This document shows, in pieces, positions 1 to 5,655 of a stretch of DNA of 7,789 nucleotides. The stretch's first letter is position 1; each line of letters opens with the position of its first letter. The stretch lies in contig NZ_JBDIAQ010000161.1 of the NCBI RefSeq assembly GCF_039812505.1, positions 1-7,789 of the forward strand, read 5' to 3'. The translations under genes and the position numbers were made by a program. Source of the stretch: Intrasporangium_A sp039812505. Its GTDB lineage: Bacteria; Actinomycetota; Actinomycetes; Actinomycetales; Dermatophilaceae. Below the pieces are notes generated by a model. It had not been told where the DNA came from. It did no database searches and saw only the letters and a program-made list of their open reading frames with translations.

Positions 1-2
1 AT

Positions 3-76
3 GGCCCCGTAGCGCAGTTGGTTAGCGCGCCGCCCTGTCACGGCGGAGGTCGCCGGTTCGAGCCCGGTCGGGGTCG
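3..76 (+). tRNA. tRNA-Asp (anticodon GTC)
   Basis: The full cloverleaf can be folded by eye. The acceptor stem is 3-9 with 69-75, including one G-T pair. The D stem is 12-15 with 25-28. The anticodon stem is 30-34 with 42-46, around a 7-nt loop at 35-41 whose bases 37-39 read GTC. The T stem is 52-56 with 64-68, around the TTCGAGC loop at 57-63. G76 is the discriminator base. CCA is not encoded, so it must be added after transcription. The tRNA reads aspartate codons. Its promoter lies to the left of the window. Confidence 0.97.
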
Positions 77-109
77 CCTCGTCGGAGGCGCCGCTCCAGC
101 AGCAGCGCC
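75..109 (+). terminator. GC-rich hairpins directly after tRNA-Asp
   Basis: Two overlapping stem-loops follow the tRNA. CGCCTC at 75-80 pairs with GAGGCG at 85-90 around a GTCG tetraloop, reusing the last tRNA bases. GGCGCCGCT at 87-95 pairs with AGCAGCGCC at 101-109, with one mismatch. No T-run follows, which is common for high-GC terminators. A role in tRNA 3'-end formation or termination is inferred. Confidence 0.4.
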
Positions 110-133
110 TCTCGCCGGACCGGGTTGGGTGGC

Positions 134-177
134 CTGGTCATGGTCTAGTCACTGGTGACCATTGACGACCAGTAGAC
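134..177. promoter_or_regulatory. Cluster of TGGTC/GACCA half-sites with dyad symmetry
   Basis: TGGTC occurs at 135-139 and 141-145, and its complement GACCA at 157-161 and 167-171. Between them is the palindrome GTCACTGGTGAC (148-159). The outer TGGTC and GACCA copies and the central palindrome share a centre near base 153. GTCTA (143-147) and TAGAC (173-177) form a further inverted pair. This looks like a multi-site binding region for a dimeric regulator upstream of the small gene at 232. No particular regulator family is recognised. Confidence 0.4.
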
Positions 178-191
178 TGTTTACACAACAT
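163..191 (+). promoter_or_regulatory. Predicted promoter of the small Cys protein
   Basis: TTGACG at 163-168 matches the -35 consensus in five of six bases. A 17-nt spacer follows, then CAACAT at 186-191, which keeps the key A and T of a -10 element. Transcription would start near 197-199, giving a leader of about 34 nt with a strong Shine-Dalgarno. The -10 box and start lie inside the palindrome at 178-204, as expected for a repressed promoter. This is inferred from consensus only. Confidence 0.35.
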
Positions 192-204
192 TGTTGTGGA
201 AACA
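178..204. promoter_or_regulatory. 27-bp near-perfect palindrome, probable operator
   Basis: The centre is T191. Its arms CACAACA (184-190) and TGTTGTG (192-198) are perfect complements. After one mismatched pair (183/199), TGTTT (178-182) and AAACA (200-204) pair again, so 12 of 13 base pairs match. It is AT-rich in a GC-rich background. A second dyad, TGTTGT (192-197) with ACAACA (202-207), reuses the right arm. It ends 27 nt before the ATG at 232. Size and position fit a repressor operator. An RNA hairpin role is also possible. Confidence 0.55.
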
Positions 205-231
205 ACAGAACAGCATGTCGAGGGGGGCCTC

Positions 232-504
232 ATGCAAACGAAGTCGGACAAGCGATCCGCAACACAACCCGACGACGCCGCGGACCACGTGTGGGTCGGT
301 GCGGCACTGGTCGGGATGGGCCAGGGCGACACCGGCCGCGCCGAGCACGCCGCACGGACCGGACGTCACGTCCTCACCGCGCGGACGCGCATCGAGGTGC
401 TCGAGGTGTACTGCACCCGATGCCGGGTGCCGTACAGCAAGAGCGCCTGCGCGCGGCCGTGCACCGGCGCGCCGCTGCGCACCTCGGTGCACCTGACGCG
501 TTGA
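232..504 (+). CDS. Small uncharacterised Cys-containing protein
   Basis: The product is 90 residues and I do not recognise its family. The ATG at 232 is preferred over the in-frame GTG at 196, because a strong GAGGGGGG Shine-Dalgarno (219-226) lies just before it and the GTG sits inside the palindrome at 178-204. The N-terminal 20 or so residues are polar and look disordered. Residues 22-60 could form a compact domain (VWVGAALVGMGQG, then a TRIEVLEVY strand). The C-terminal third has four cysteines, C61, C64, C73 and C77, in a C-x2-C-x8-C-x3-C pattern with many Arg and Lys. This resembles a small zinc knuckle or ribbon, so nucleic-acid or protein binding is plausible but unproven. There is no signal peptide or membrane segment. 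The gene stands alone between the tRNA and the convergent osmC-like gene, whose stop codon is only 3 nt away. The dyad-rich upstream region suggests tight control. Confidence 0.6.
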   Translation: MQTKSDKRSATQPDDAADHVWVGAALVGMGQGDTGRAEHAARTGRHVLTARTRIEVLEVYCTRCRVPYSKSACARPCTGAPLRTSVHLTR

Positions 505-507
505 GCC

Positions 508-972
508 TCACGCCTCGCCGTCGAGGACGACCACCGTCGGGTCGATGACCATCTCGGAGTTGAGCGTGTTCGCGATGAAGCAGCCGCGGTGGCCCTTCTC
601 GACGAGCCGCACGACGTGGGCCGGGTCGGTGCCCGCGGCCACCGTGATCCGGGGCCGCAGCGTGACCCGCGTGATCCGCGTCGGACGGACATCGCCGGGC
701 ATGAGTCCCGTTGCCTGGTCGGTGTATTCGAGCACCTCGACGCCGGCGTAGGCAGCCACCGCGAGGAAGCTGAGCAGCTGGCACGAGCTCGCCGCCATGA
801 CGAGCAGCTGCTCGGGGTTGAGCAGGCGCGGGTCACCGCCGAAGTGGGGGTCGGCCGTCGAGTCGATCTCGAGCCCGGCCGGGCCCACCGTGTGGGTCCG
901 GTCGTAGCCCTCGTACCCGTGGGCGGTCGAGCCCTGCCAGCTCAGGGTGACGTCGTACACGTGCTCGCTCAT
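508..972 (-). CDS. OsmC/Ohr-family protein (thiol peroxidase-like)
   Basis: The product is 154 residues, the usual size for the OsmC family. Members are cytoplasmic homodimers that use two cysteines to reduce organic hydroperoxides. Both expected cysteines are present: C64 in the ASSCQLLSFL helix (preceded by NPEQLLVMAASSC) and C131 in HRGCFIANTLNSEM. The HxxC-FIAN-L form places it in the OsmC/YhfA-like branch rather than true Ohr, so the physiological substrate is not certain. The start at 972 has no Shine-Dalgarno. Instead an AGGGTA complement (TACCCT on the coding strand, 979-984) ends exactly 6 nt before the ATG, which fits leaderless translation. The gene lies downstream of, and on the same strand as, the PucR regulator, but a 223-nt gap with a large inverted repeat argues for its own promoter. 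It converges on the small gene at 232-504. Confidence 0.9.
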   Translation of the reverse strand: MSEHVYDVTLSWQGSTAHGYEGYDRTHTVGPAGLEIDSTADPHFGGDPRLLNPEQLLVMAASSCQLLSFLAVAAYAGVEVLEYTDQATGLMPGDVRPTRITRVTLRPRITVAAGTDPAHVVRLVEKGHRGCFIANTLNSEMVIDPTVVVLDGEA

Positions 973-978
973 GTCGAG

Positions 979-984
979 AGGGTA
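979..984 (-). promoter_or_regulatory. -10 element of the osmC-like gene, leaderless geometry
   Basis: On the minus strand TACCCT (TAnnnT) is followed by six bases and then the ATG at 972. The predicted transcript would start on or next to the A of the start codon. The gene has no Shine-Dalgarno. No convincing -35 box is seen. Actinobacteria commonly use such leaderless starts. Confidence 0.45.
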
Positions 985-1061
985 TGCCGCTGGGCCGCCT
1001 GCCGTGCGAGCGCTTCCGGTCGGGCCGGGCCGGCCGCGGCGAGACCGGCCCCGTACCGACG

Positions 1062-1131
1062 GACGACCGTTGCTCGGCGACATGCCGGTGGACAGGCCCG
1101 GCCAAGGCCGGTCCGGAGAGCAACGGTCGTC
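1062..1131. repeat. 14-bp perfect inverted repeat with nested hairpin
   Basis: GACGACCGTTGCTC at 1062-1075 is perfectly inverted as GAGCAACGGTCGTC at 1118-1131. Inside the 42-nt gap is a second stem, CCGGCC (1098-1103) and GGCCGG (1106-1111) around AA, extended by further pairs with one mismatch. It fills the 223-nt gap between the PucR gene and the osmC-like gene, both on the minus strand. It could be a terminator of the regulator transcript or a copy of a dispersed intergenic repeat. No target-site duplications or transposase are seen. No further gene is supported in 973-1195. Confidence 0.6.
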
Positions 1132-1195
1132 GGTCTGCACGCGGGCCCGAGCGCGACGGCGTGGGCGGCATACCCCGTCGACGGTCGCGACGAGG

Positions 1196-2386
1196 TCAGC
1201 GGTGGCCGGCTCGCAGGACGAGCTCGAGCTCGAACCGGGCCTCCGGGTCCTCCAGCGCGGCGCCGAACAGTTCCTTGAGCCGGGCGACGCGGTAGCCGAC
1301 GGTCTGCTGGTGCACGAACAGCTCCTGGGCGATCGGCGTGCGCTGGCCCTGGTGGCGCAGCCACGCCAGCAGGGTCTCGGCGAGCCGTTCCCGCGAGCTG
1401 CGCCGGACCTGGTCCAGCGGGGCGAGCACGCGAGCCGCGAGGTCCGCCAGCGCCAGCGGCTCGGCCCGCACGACCAGCTCGGCCAGGTGCTCGTCGACCC
1501 AGAGCGGCGGCGCCGTGTCGGCATCGGGCGCGTCCCGGTCGGGCAGCCCGTGGGCGCCGGCCGCGAGGGCGAGGTGCAGCGACTCCGCGACCCGGGCCAG
1601 CGGACGCGGTGGGCCGATGATCGCCCGGCGCCCGGCCAGGGCCCGGTCGAGGTCGCGGCGCCGTGGCGCCCGGGGGACGAACGGGTGGACCACGACGACG
1701 TCGGTGCCGCGCTCCGCCACGAGCGCCTCAGGGCCGAGCGCCGCTCGCAACCCGTCGACGTTCGGGTACGGGACGGTCGCGACCACGGCCACCTCGGGCA
1801 GCACCCAGCCGACCGCAGCGGCCGACCGGGCCACCCCGCTCTCGCTCGCGTCACCACGCAGGACCATCTCGAGCAGCTCACCGCGCAGACGCTGGTGCTC
1901 ACCAGCGCGCTCGCTCTGCTCGGCGGCATACCCCTGGGCGGTGACCGCGGACAGCTCGTCGATGTACGCGAAGATCGACTCGCCCAGCGCCAGCAGCACC
2001 TCGGGCTCGAACCGCTCGACCGGAAGGGCCTTGGAGATCGCCCGGAAGGTGACCCGGGCCCCCGCCCGGTAGGCCGCCAGCAGCGACTCGAGGCTGCGCC
2101 CCGACCTGACCTCACCGCGCCCGAGCCGCTCGTAGACCCAGCTGTCCTCGACGGACAGGGCCGGCAGGCGGGTGCCGGGCAGGTCGAGGAACCGGTGCAG
2201 CGCCACCGACACGCCGCGCCGGACACCCTGGCCGAACCGGCCCTCGAGCGGCATCGCATAGACCGGCACGTCACGGGGGATCGTGCCGATGATCAGCTCG
2301 ACGATGTCCCTGATCAGCGGCCGGATGAGCGAGCCGACTTCAGCCGGAAGCGACAACCAAGGTGGGTCCGTGGCCGCGTCCGCCAA
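1196..2386 (-). CDS. PucR-family transcriptional regulator
   Basis: The product is 396 residues, likely a cytoplasmic DNA-binding regulator. The C-terminus carries the PucR-type helix-turn-helix. It reads LAETLLAWLRHQGQ (about 335-348), then PIAQELFVHQQTVGYR (about 351-366) and VARLKELFG. This is the arrangement of the CdaR/PucR family, where a long N-terminal sensory part precedes one HTH at the extreme C-terminus. The N-terminal 160 residues are helical. The middle (about 165-300) resembles the degenerate GGDEF-like segment of the family. The start is TTG at 2384-2386, supported by a GGGAGG Shine-Dalgarno at the right spacing. The gene is divergent from the reductase-desaturase operon, with about 100 bp between starts, so regulation of that operon and of itself is the obvious inference. 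Its ligand is unknown. An acyl-CoA or fatty acid would fit the context but is not shown by the sequence. Confidence 0.9.
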   Translation of the reverse strand: MADAATDPPWLSLPAEVGSLIRPLIRDIVELIIGTIPRDVPVYAMPLEGRFGQGVRRGVSVALHRFLDLPGTRLPALSVEDSWVYERLGRGEVRSGRSLESLLAAYRAGARVTFRAISKALPVERFEPEVLLALGESIFAYIDELSAVTAQGYAAEQSERAGEHQRLRGELLEMVLRGDASESGVARSAAAVGWVLPEVAVVATVPYPNVDGLRAALGPEALVAERGTDVVVVHPFVPRAPRRRDLDRALAGRRAIIGPPRPLARVAESLHLALAAGAHGLPDRDAPDADTAPPLWVDEHLAELVVRAEPLALADLAARVLAPLDQVRRSSRERLAETLLAWLRHQGQRTPIAQELFVHQQTVGYRVARLKELFGAALEDPEARFELELVLRAGHR

Positions 2387-2487
2387 ATCCGCCTCCCGGA
2401 AGTTTGTCGTCCCGCAATAGATTCTCGGCAGAAAGGATACGTCTCGGCACGAGCGGCGGCATCCCCGCCGGAGGCAGAGTGAGGAGT
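2387..2487. promoter_or_regulatory. Divergent control region with 8-bp direct repeat
   Basis: This 101-bp region separates the PucR start from the reductase start and must hold both promoters. TCTCGGCA occurs at 2423-2430 and 2442-2449, 19 bp apart start to start, so the copies face nearly the same side of the helix. It is a candidate binding site for the PucR protein. The segment 2400-2440 is distinctly more AT-rich than its surroundings. TAGATT (2418-2423) and GGATAC (2435-2440) could serve as -10-like boxes, but no pair with a good -35 stands out. The left edge holds the PucR Shine-Dalgarno on the minus strand. Confidence 0.4.
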
Positions 2488-3570
2488 ATGGCCCAGATCC
2501 ATGCCCTCCGACGCGCCGCGTCCCTGTTCCTGACGCCCCTCGAGCCGGAGGACGTGCTGAGCCTGGTCAACCCGCTCGCCTCGTACCGCCAGCTGCGCGG
2601 CGTCGTGACACAGGTGACCCCGGAGACGGCCGACTCGCGGACGATCCACTTCCGGCCCGGACGGGGCTGGAACCCGCACGATGCCGGGCAGTGGGCCCGC
2701 ATCGGCGTCGAGATCGACGGCGTGCGGCACTGGCGCAGCTACTCCCTCTCGGCACCGGAGGGAGCCGACCCGGCGATCACGGTCACGGCCATCGGCATGG
2801 TCTCGACCGAGCTGGTCCGACGCACCAAGGTCGGCGACGTCCTCTTCCTCGACGTGCCCCAGGGCGACTTCGTCCTGCCCCGCCACCCGCGGCCGCTGCT
2901 GATGCTGACCGCCGGCAGCGGGCTGACCCCGGTCATGTCGATGATCCGCACCCTCGTCCCGCGGCGCCCCGACGCCGACGTCGTCCTGGTCCACTCCGCA
3001 CGCACCCGCGCGGATGCCCTGTTCCACGACGAGCTGCTCGAGCTGGCCGACCAGTTCCCGGCGCTCACGGTCCGGCACTGGTTCACCCGCGAGGGGCAGG
3101 GCCGCCGGCTCGACCTGACCGACGTCACCGACCTCGAGACGATCTGTCCCGACTGGCGCAGGCGAGCGGCATACGCCTGCGGTCCGGCCGACTTCCTCGA
3201 CGGCGCCACCACGCTGTGGGAGTCCGAGCTCGCGGCCGGCCCCGCCGACGGGGCGGCCGAGCCGCTGATGATCGAGCGCTTCGCGCCGGTGCTGCTGCCC
3301 GGCGCCGGCGGCGCGGGCGGGCTGGTGACGTTCGAGAAGTCCGACAAGGAGGTCGAGGCCCCCGGTGACTGCTCGCTGCTGGACGCCGGCGAGCAGGCCG
3401 GCGTGGTCATGCCGAGCGGGTGCCGGATGGGCATCTGCCGCAGCTGCCTCACCCCCCTGGTCGCCGGTCAGGTCCGCGACCTGCGCACCGGCGAGGTGCA
3501 CGGCGAGGAGGGCGATCTCGTCCAGACCTGCATAAACGCCGCCGCAGGGCCCGTCCACCTGGACATCTGA
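2488..3570 (+). CDS. FAD/NAD(P)-dependent ferredoxin-type oxidoreductase (desaturase electron donor)
   Basis: The product is 360 residues and has three domains. A flavin-binding barrel carries the RSYSL motif at R83-L87. The NAD(P)-binding domain has AGSGLTP (A142-P148) and CGP (C231-P233). A C-terminal plant-type 2Fe-2S ferredoxin has C312, C317, C320 and C348 (C-x4-C-x2-C-x27-C). Such proteins pass electrons from NAD(P)H through FAD to the iron-sulfur centre and on to an oxygenase or desaturase. Here the desaturase gene follows after 13 nt. Mycobacterial Rv3230c, partner of DesA3, is the characterised parallel. The ATG at 2488 is chosen, but AGGAG lies only 1 nt before it. An in-frame GTG at 2479 has GGAGG at 4-nt spacing and would add three residues. 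The frame is open further upstream, to 2362, but that part overlaps the PucR start and lacks family similarity. The protein is cytoplasmic, without a signal peptide. Confidence 0.93.
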   Translation: MAQIHALRRAASLFLTPLEPEDVLSLVNPLASYRQLRGVVTQVTPETADSRTIHFRPGRGWNPHDAGQWARIGVEIDGVRHWRSYSLSAPEGADPAITVTAIGMVSTELVRRTKVGDVLFLDVPQGDFVLPRHPRPLLMLTAGSGLTPVMSMIRTLVPRRPDADVVLVHSARTRADALFHDELLELADQFPALTVRHWFTREGQGRRLDLTDVTDLETICPDWRRRAAYACGPADFLDGATTLWESELAAGPADGAAEPLMIERFAPVLLPGAGGAGGLVTFEKSDKEVEAPGDCSLLDAGEQAGVVMPSGCRMGICRSCLTPLVAGQVRDLRTGEVHGEEGDLVQTCINAAAGPVHLDI

Positions 3571-3583
3571 GAAGGGAATCCGC

Positions 3584-4885
3584 ATGACTGTCACCGCAAC
3601 CCCTCCCCAGCGCACCGAGGTCCGGCCGCGCACGCCGGTCCTCGCCAGTTCGGGCCACCCCACGGTCAGACCCCCGGCTGCCGCCCACCTGACCGACGAG
3701 CAGGTGGCCCAGCTCGGTCACGAGCTCGACGCGATCCGCGACCGGGTCCTGGCCAGCCGCGGCGCAAAGGACGCGCGCTACATCCGGCGCGTCATCAAGG
3801 TGCAGCGCTCCCTCGAGCTGGCCGGCCGCATCACCCTGCTCGTCTCCCGGCGCAAGACCGCCCTGGTCGCCGGCACCGCGATGATCAGCATCGCCAAGAT
3901 CCTCGAGAACATGGAGATCGGGCACAACGTCCTGCACGGCCAGTGGGACTGGATGCGCGACCCCGACATCCACTCCACCACGTGGGAGTGGGACTTCGTC
4001 TCCCCCGCCGCGACGTGGAAGCACACCCACAACGACCTGCACCACACGTGGACGAACGTGGTGGGCCGGGACAAGGACGTGGGCTACGACCTGCTCCGGA
4101 TGGACGAGCAGCAGCCCTGGACGCCCTATGCGCTGGGCAACCCGCTCTACAACCTCGTGCTGATGCCGTTCTTCGAGTGGGGCATCGCCCTCTACGACCT
4201 CGAGCTGGAGGCCTGGCGCACCGGCGAGAAGTCCACCGCCGAGGTCAAGCGCGACCTCAGGCTGACCGCCAAGAAGGCGCTGCGGCAGTTCACCAAGGAC
4301 TACGCCGCGACCCCGCTCGCCGCCCAGCTGGTGTCCCGGTCCGGGCGCAACGCGCTGATCGGCACCTTCTCGGCGAACTGCATCCGCAACGCGTGGGCGC
4401 ACGCGGTCATCTTCTGCGGGCACTTCCCCGACGGGGTCGACACCTTCACCGAGGAGATGATCGAGGGCGAGACCCGCGGCGACTGGTACATCCGCCAGAT
4501 GATCGGGTCGGGCAACATCTCCGGCAGCCCGCTGATGCACCTGATGACCGGCAACCTCAGCCACCAGATCGAGCACCACTGCTTCCCCGACCTGCCGAGC
4601 AACCGCTACGCCGAGGTCGCCCCGCAGGTACGCGAGATCTGCGCGCGCTACGGCCTGCCCTACACCTCGGGCCCGCTGCCCCGGCAGGTGTTCCAGGCCT
4701 GGGCCAAGGTATGCCGTCTCGCGCTCCCGCCGCAGGGGCTGCGTCCGTGGCTGCGCGAGGAGCTGCGCGCCCGGTTCGGCTCCGGCTCGCCGCGCAGGCT
4801 GCCCAAGCAGGCCGTCAACGCCACTCCACGCGTCCCCTCCTCCGCGCGCCTCGGCGCGGCGACCGTTGCCGCCAGTGTCCGCTGA
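3584..4885 (+). CDS. Membrane fatty-acid desaturase, DesA3-like acyl desaturase
   Basis: The product is 433 residues and carries the three histidine boxes of integral-membrane di-iron desaturases: H114-x3-H118 in GHNVLHG, H149-x3-H153-H154 in HNDLHH with an extra H147, and QIEHH (H331, H332) in SHQIEHHCFPDLPSN. These ligate the di-iron centre that inserts a double bond into a fatty acyl chain using O2 and two electrons. The QxxHH third box is the form seen in DesA3 and front-end desaturases, but no cytochrome b5 domain is fused, so electrons should come from the reductase encoded 13 nt upstream. Hydrophobic stretches lie at about 90-112, 183-205 and 255-283. The first 35 residues are Pro/Thr-rich and the last 30 are variable and basic. 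AAGGGA (3572-3577) is the Shine-Dalgarno for the ATG at 3584. The closest functional parallel is a stearoyl-CoA delta-9 desaturase. Regiospecificity cannot be read from sequence alone. Confidence 0.93.
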   Translation: MTVTATPPQRTEVRPRTPVLASSGHPTVRPPAAAHLTDEQVAQLGHELDAIRDRVLASRGAKDARYIRRVIKVQRSLELAGRITLLVSRRKTALVAGTAMISIAKILENMEIGHNVLHGQWDWMRDPDIHSTTWEWDFVSPAATWKHTHNDLHHTWTNVVGRDKDVGYDLLRMDEQQPWTPYALGNPLYNLVLMPFFEWGIALYDLELEAWRTGEKSTAEVKRDLRLTAKKALRQFTKDYAATPLAAQLVSRSGRNALIGTFSANCIRNAWAHAVIFCGHFPDGVDTFTEEMIEGETRGDWYIRQMIGSGNISGSPLMHLMTGNLSHQIEHHCFPDLPSNRYAEVAPQVREICARYGLPYTSGPLPRQVFQAWAKVCRLALPPQGLRPWLREELRARFGSGSPRRLPKQAVNATPRVPSSARLGAATVAASVR

Positions 4886-5564
4886 ACCGACCCGGGTCGC
4901 AGCCTTCTTCGACCTCGACCGGACCCTCATCCGGGGGTCGGCCAACTATCCGCTCGCGATCGCGGCCTTCCGCTTCGGGCTCGTCCCCTGGCGGGAGCTG
5001 ATCAGCGACACCGTCAACGCCGTGCGTTTCCAGCGGCACGGCTCCACCGACGACGGGTCGGCCGCCCTGCGCGAACGGATCCTGCGCGCGGTCAAGGGAC
5101 TCCGGCAGTCGGAGATCATCCACCTCGGTGATGCCGTGACCCCTCGCCTCGTCGGACGGCTCATCCCCGAGTCGGCACAGCTGCTCGCCGAGCACCAGAG
5201 CCGAGGTGAGGACCGGGTCGTCGTATCGGCCAGCCCGATCGAGATCGTCGGACGCTTCGCGACCGCCCTCGGCCTCGAGGGTGCCGTCGCCACCCGGGGC
5301 GAGCTGGACGAGGAGGGCCGCTACACGGGCCGCCTCACCGGCGAGTTCTGCTACGCCAAGGGCAAGGTCGTCGAGATCGAGAAGCTCGCGGCCGAGCGGG
5401 GCTACGACCTGGCGCGGTGCTACGCCTACAGCGACTCGGTGAGCGACCTGCCGATGCTCGAGCGCGTGGGCCACCCCGTCGTCGTCAACCCCGACCGCGA
5501 GCTGCGCGCCCTGGCGGCCGAGCGGGGCTGGCCGGTCGTCGAGGCGGCCCGCAAGCGGCCCTGA
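4875..5564 (+). CDS. HAD-IB family phosphatase-like hydrolase
   Basis: From the GTG at 4875 the product is 229 residues, and all HAD motifs are present. Motif I is DLDRT (nucleophile D13, acid D15). Motif II is SAS (S118-S120). Motif III is a lysine in YAKGK (K162 or K164). Motif IV is SDSVSD (D187, D191). A helical cap inserted after motif I (about 20-100) marks subfamily IB, which includes phosphoserine phosphatase and several lipid-linked phosphatases. The likely reaction is phosphomonoester hydrolysis via an aspartyl phosphate. The start overlaps the desaturase end by 11 nt, with no clear Shine-Dalgarno, so translation is probably coupled. A TTG at 4866 is an alternative start adding three residues. 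The desaturase context makes a phospholipid or lipid-precursor substrate attractive, but this is inference. A serB-type function cannot be excluded. The protein is soluble, without membrane segments. Confidence 0.88.
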   Translation: MSAEPTRVAAFFDLDRTLIRGSANYPLAIAAFRFGLVPWRELISDTVNAVRFQRHGSTDDGSAALRERILRAVKGLRQSEIIHLGDAVTPRLVGRLIPESAQLLAEHQSRGEDRVVVSASPIEIVGRFATALGLEGAVATRGELDEEGRYTGRLTGEFCYAKGKVVEIEKLAAERGYDLARCYAYSDSVSDLPMLERVGHPVVVNPDRELRALAAERGWPVVEAARKRP

Positions 5565-5622
5565 CGGCGCGGCGCCGGTACCTCCTCCCGCGCGTGGACT
5601 TCGGCCGGATGGCGCTCAGCCG

Positions 5623-5639
5623 GGCGGCGCGCAGCCGCC
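5623..5639 (+). terminator. GC hairpin between the HAD gene and AcnX
   Basis: GGCGGC (5623-5628) pairs with GCCGCC (5634-5639) around a GCGCA loop. It is the best stem in the 91-nt gap after the HAD stop. No T-run follows. It could end the reductase-desaturase-HAD transcript or simply reflect GC richness. It lies immediately before the candidate -10 at 5644. Confidence 0.3.
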
Positions 5640-5643
5640 GTGG

Positions 5644-5649
5644 GACGAT
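5644..5649 (+). promoter_or_regulatory. Weak -10-like box before AcnX
   Basis: GACGAT ends 6 nt before the ATG at 5656, the spacing expected for a leaderless transcript. It keeps the key A and final T of TAnnnT but has G in first position. The gene has no clear Shine-Dalgarno, only GGGG. This is a tentative call. Confidence 0.25.
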
Positions 5650-5655
5650 CGGGGC

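Noticed and set aside
58..883. The T-arm sequence of tRNA-Asp (58-72) recurs with one mismatch at 869-883, like an integration-site pair
   Set aside because: The second copy lies in the osmC-like coding frame and encodes normal residues. There is no integrase or phage gene between the copies, so chance in GC-rich DNA is likelier.
508..2274. Long minus-strand open frame joining the osmC-like gene to sequence antisense-framed through the PucR gene
   Set aside because: Only its last 154 codons resemble a protein family. The rest is an Arg/Ser/Pro-rich shadow of the PucR frame, typical of GC-rich DNA.
2362..2487. Upstream extension of the reductase frame to 2362
   Set aside because: It would overlap the PucR start and cover the only intergenic promoter region. 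The extra residues look like translated non-coding DNA, while starts at 2479/2488 have Shine-Dalgarno sequences nearby.
4866..4874. TTG start for the HAD protein
   Set aside because: No Shine-Dalgarno supports it over the GTG at 4875, and GTG is the commoner start. It is kept only as an alternative.
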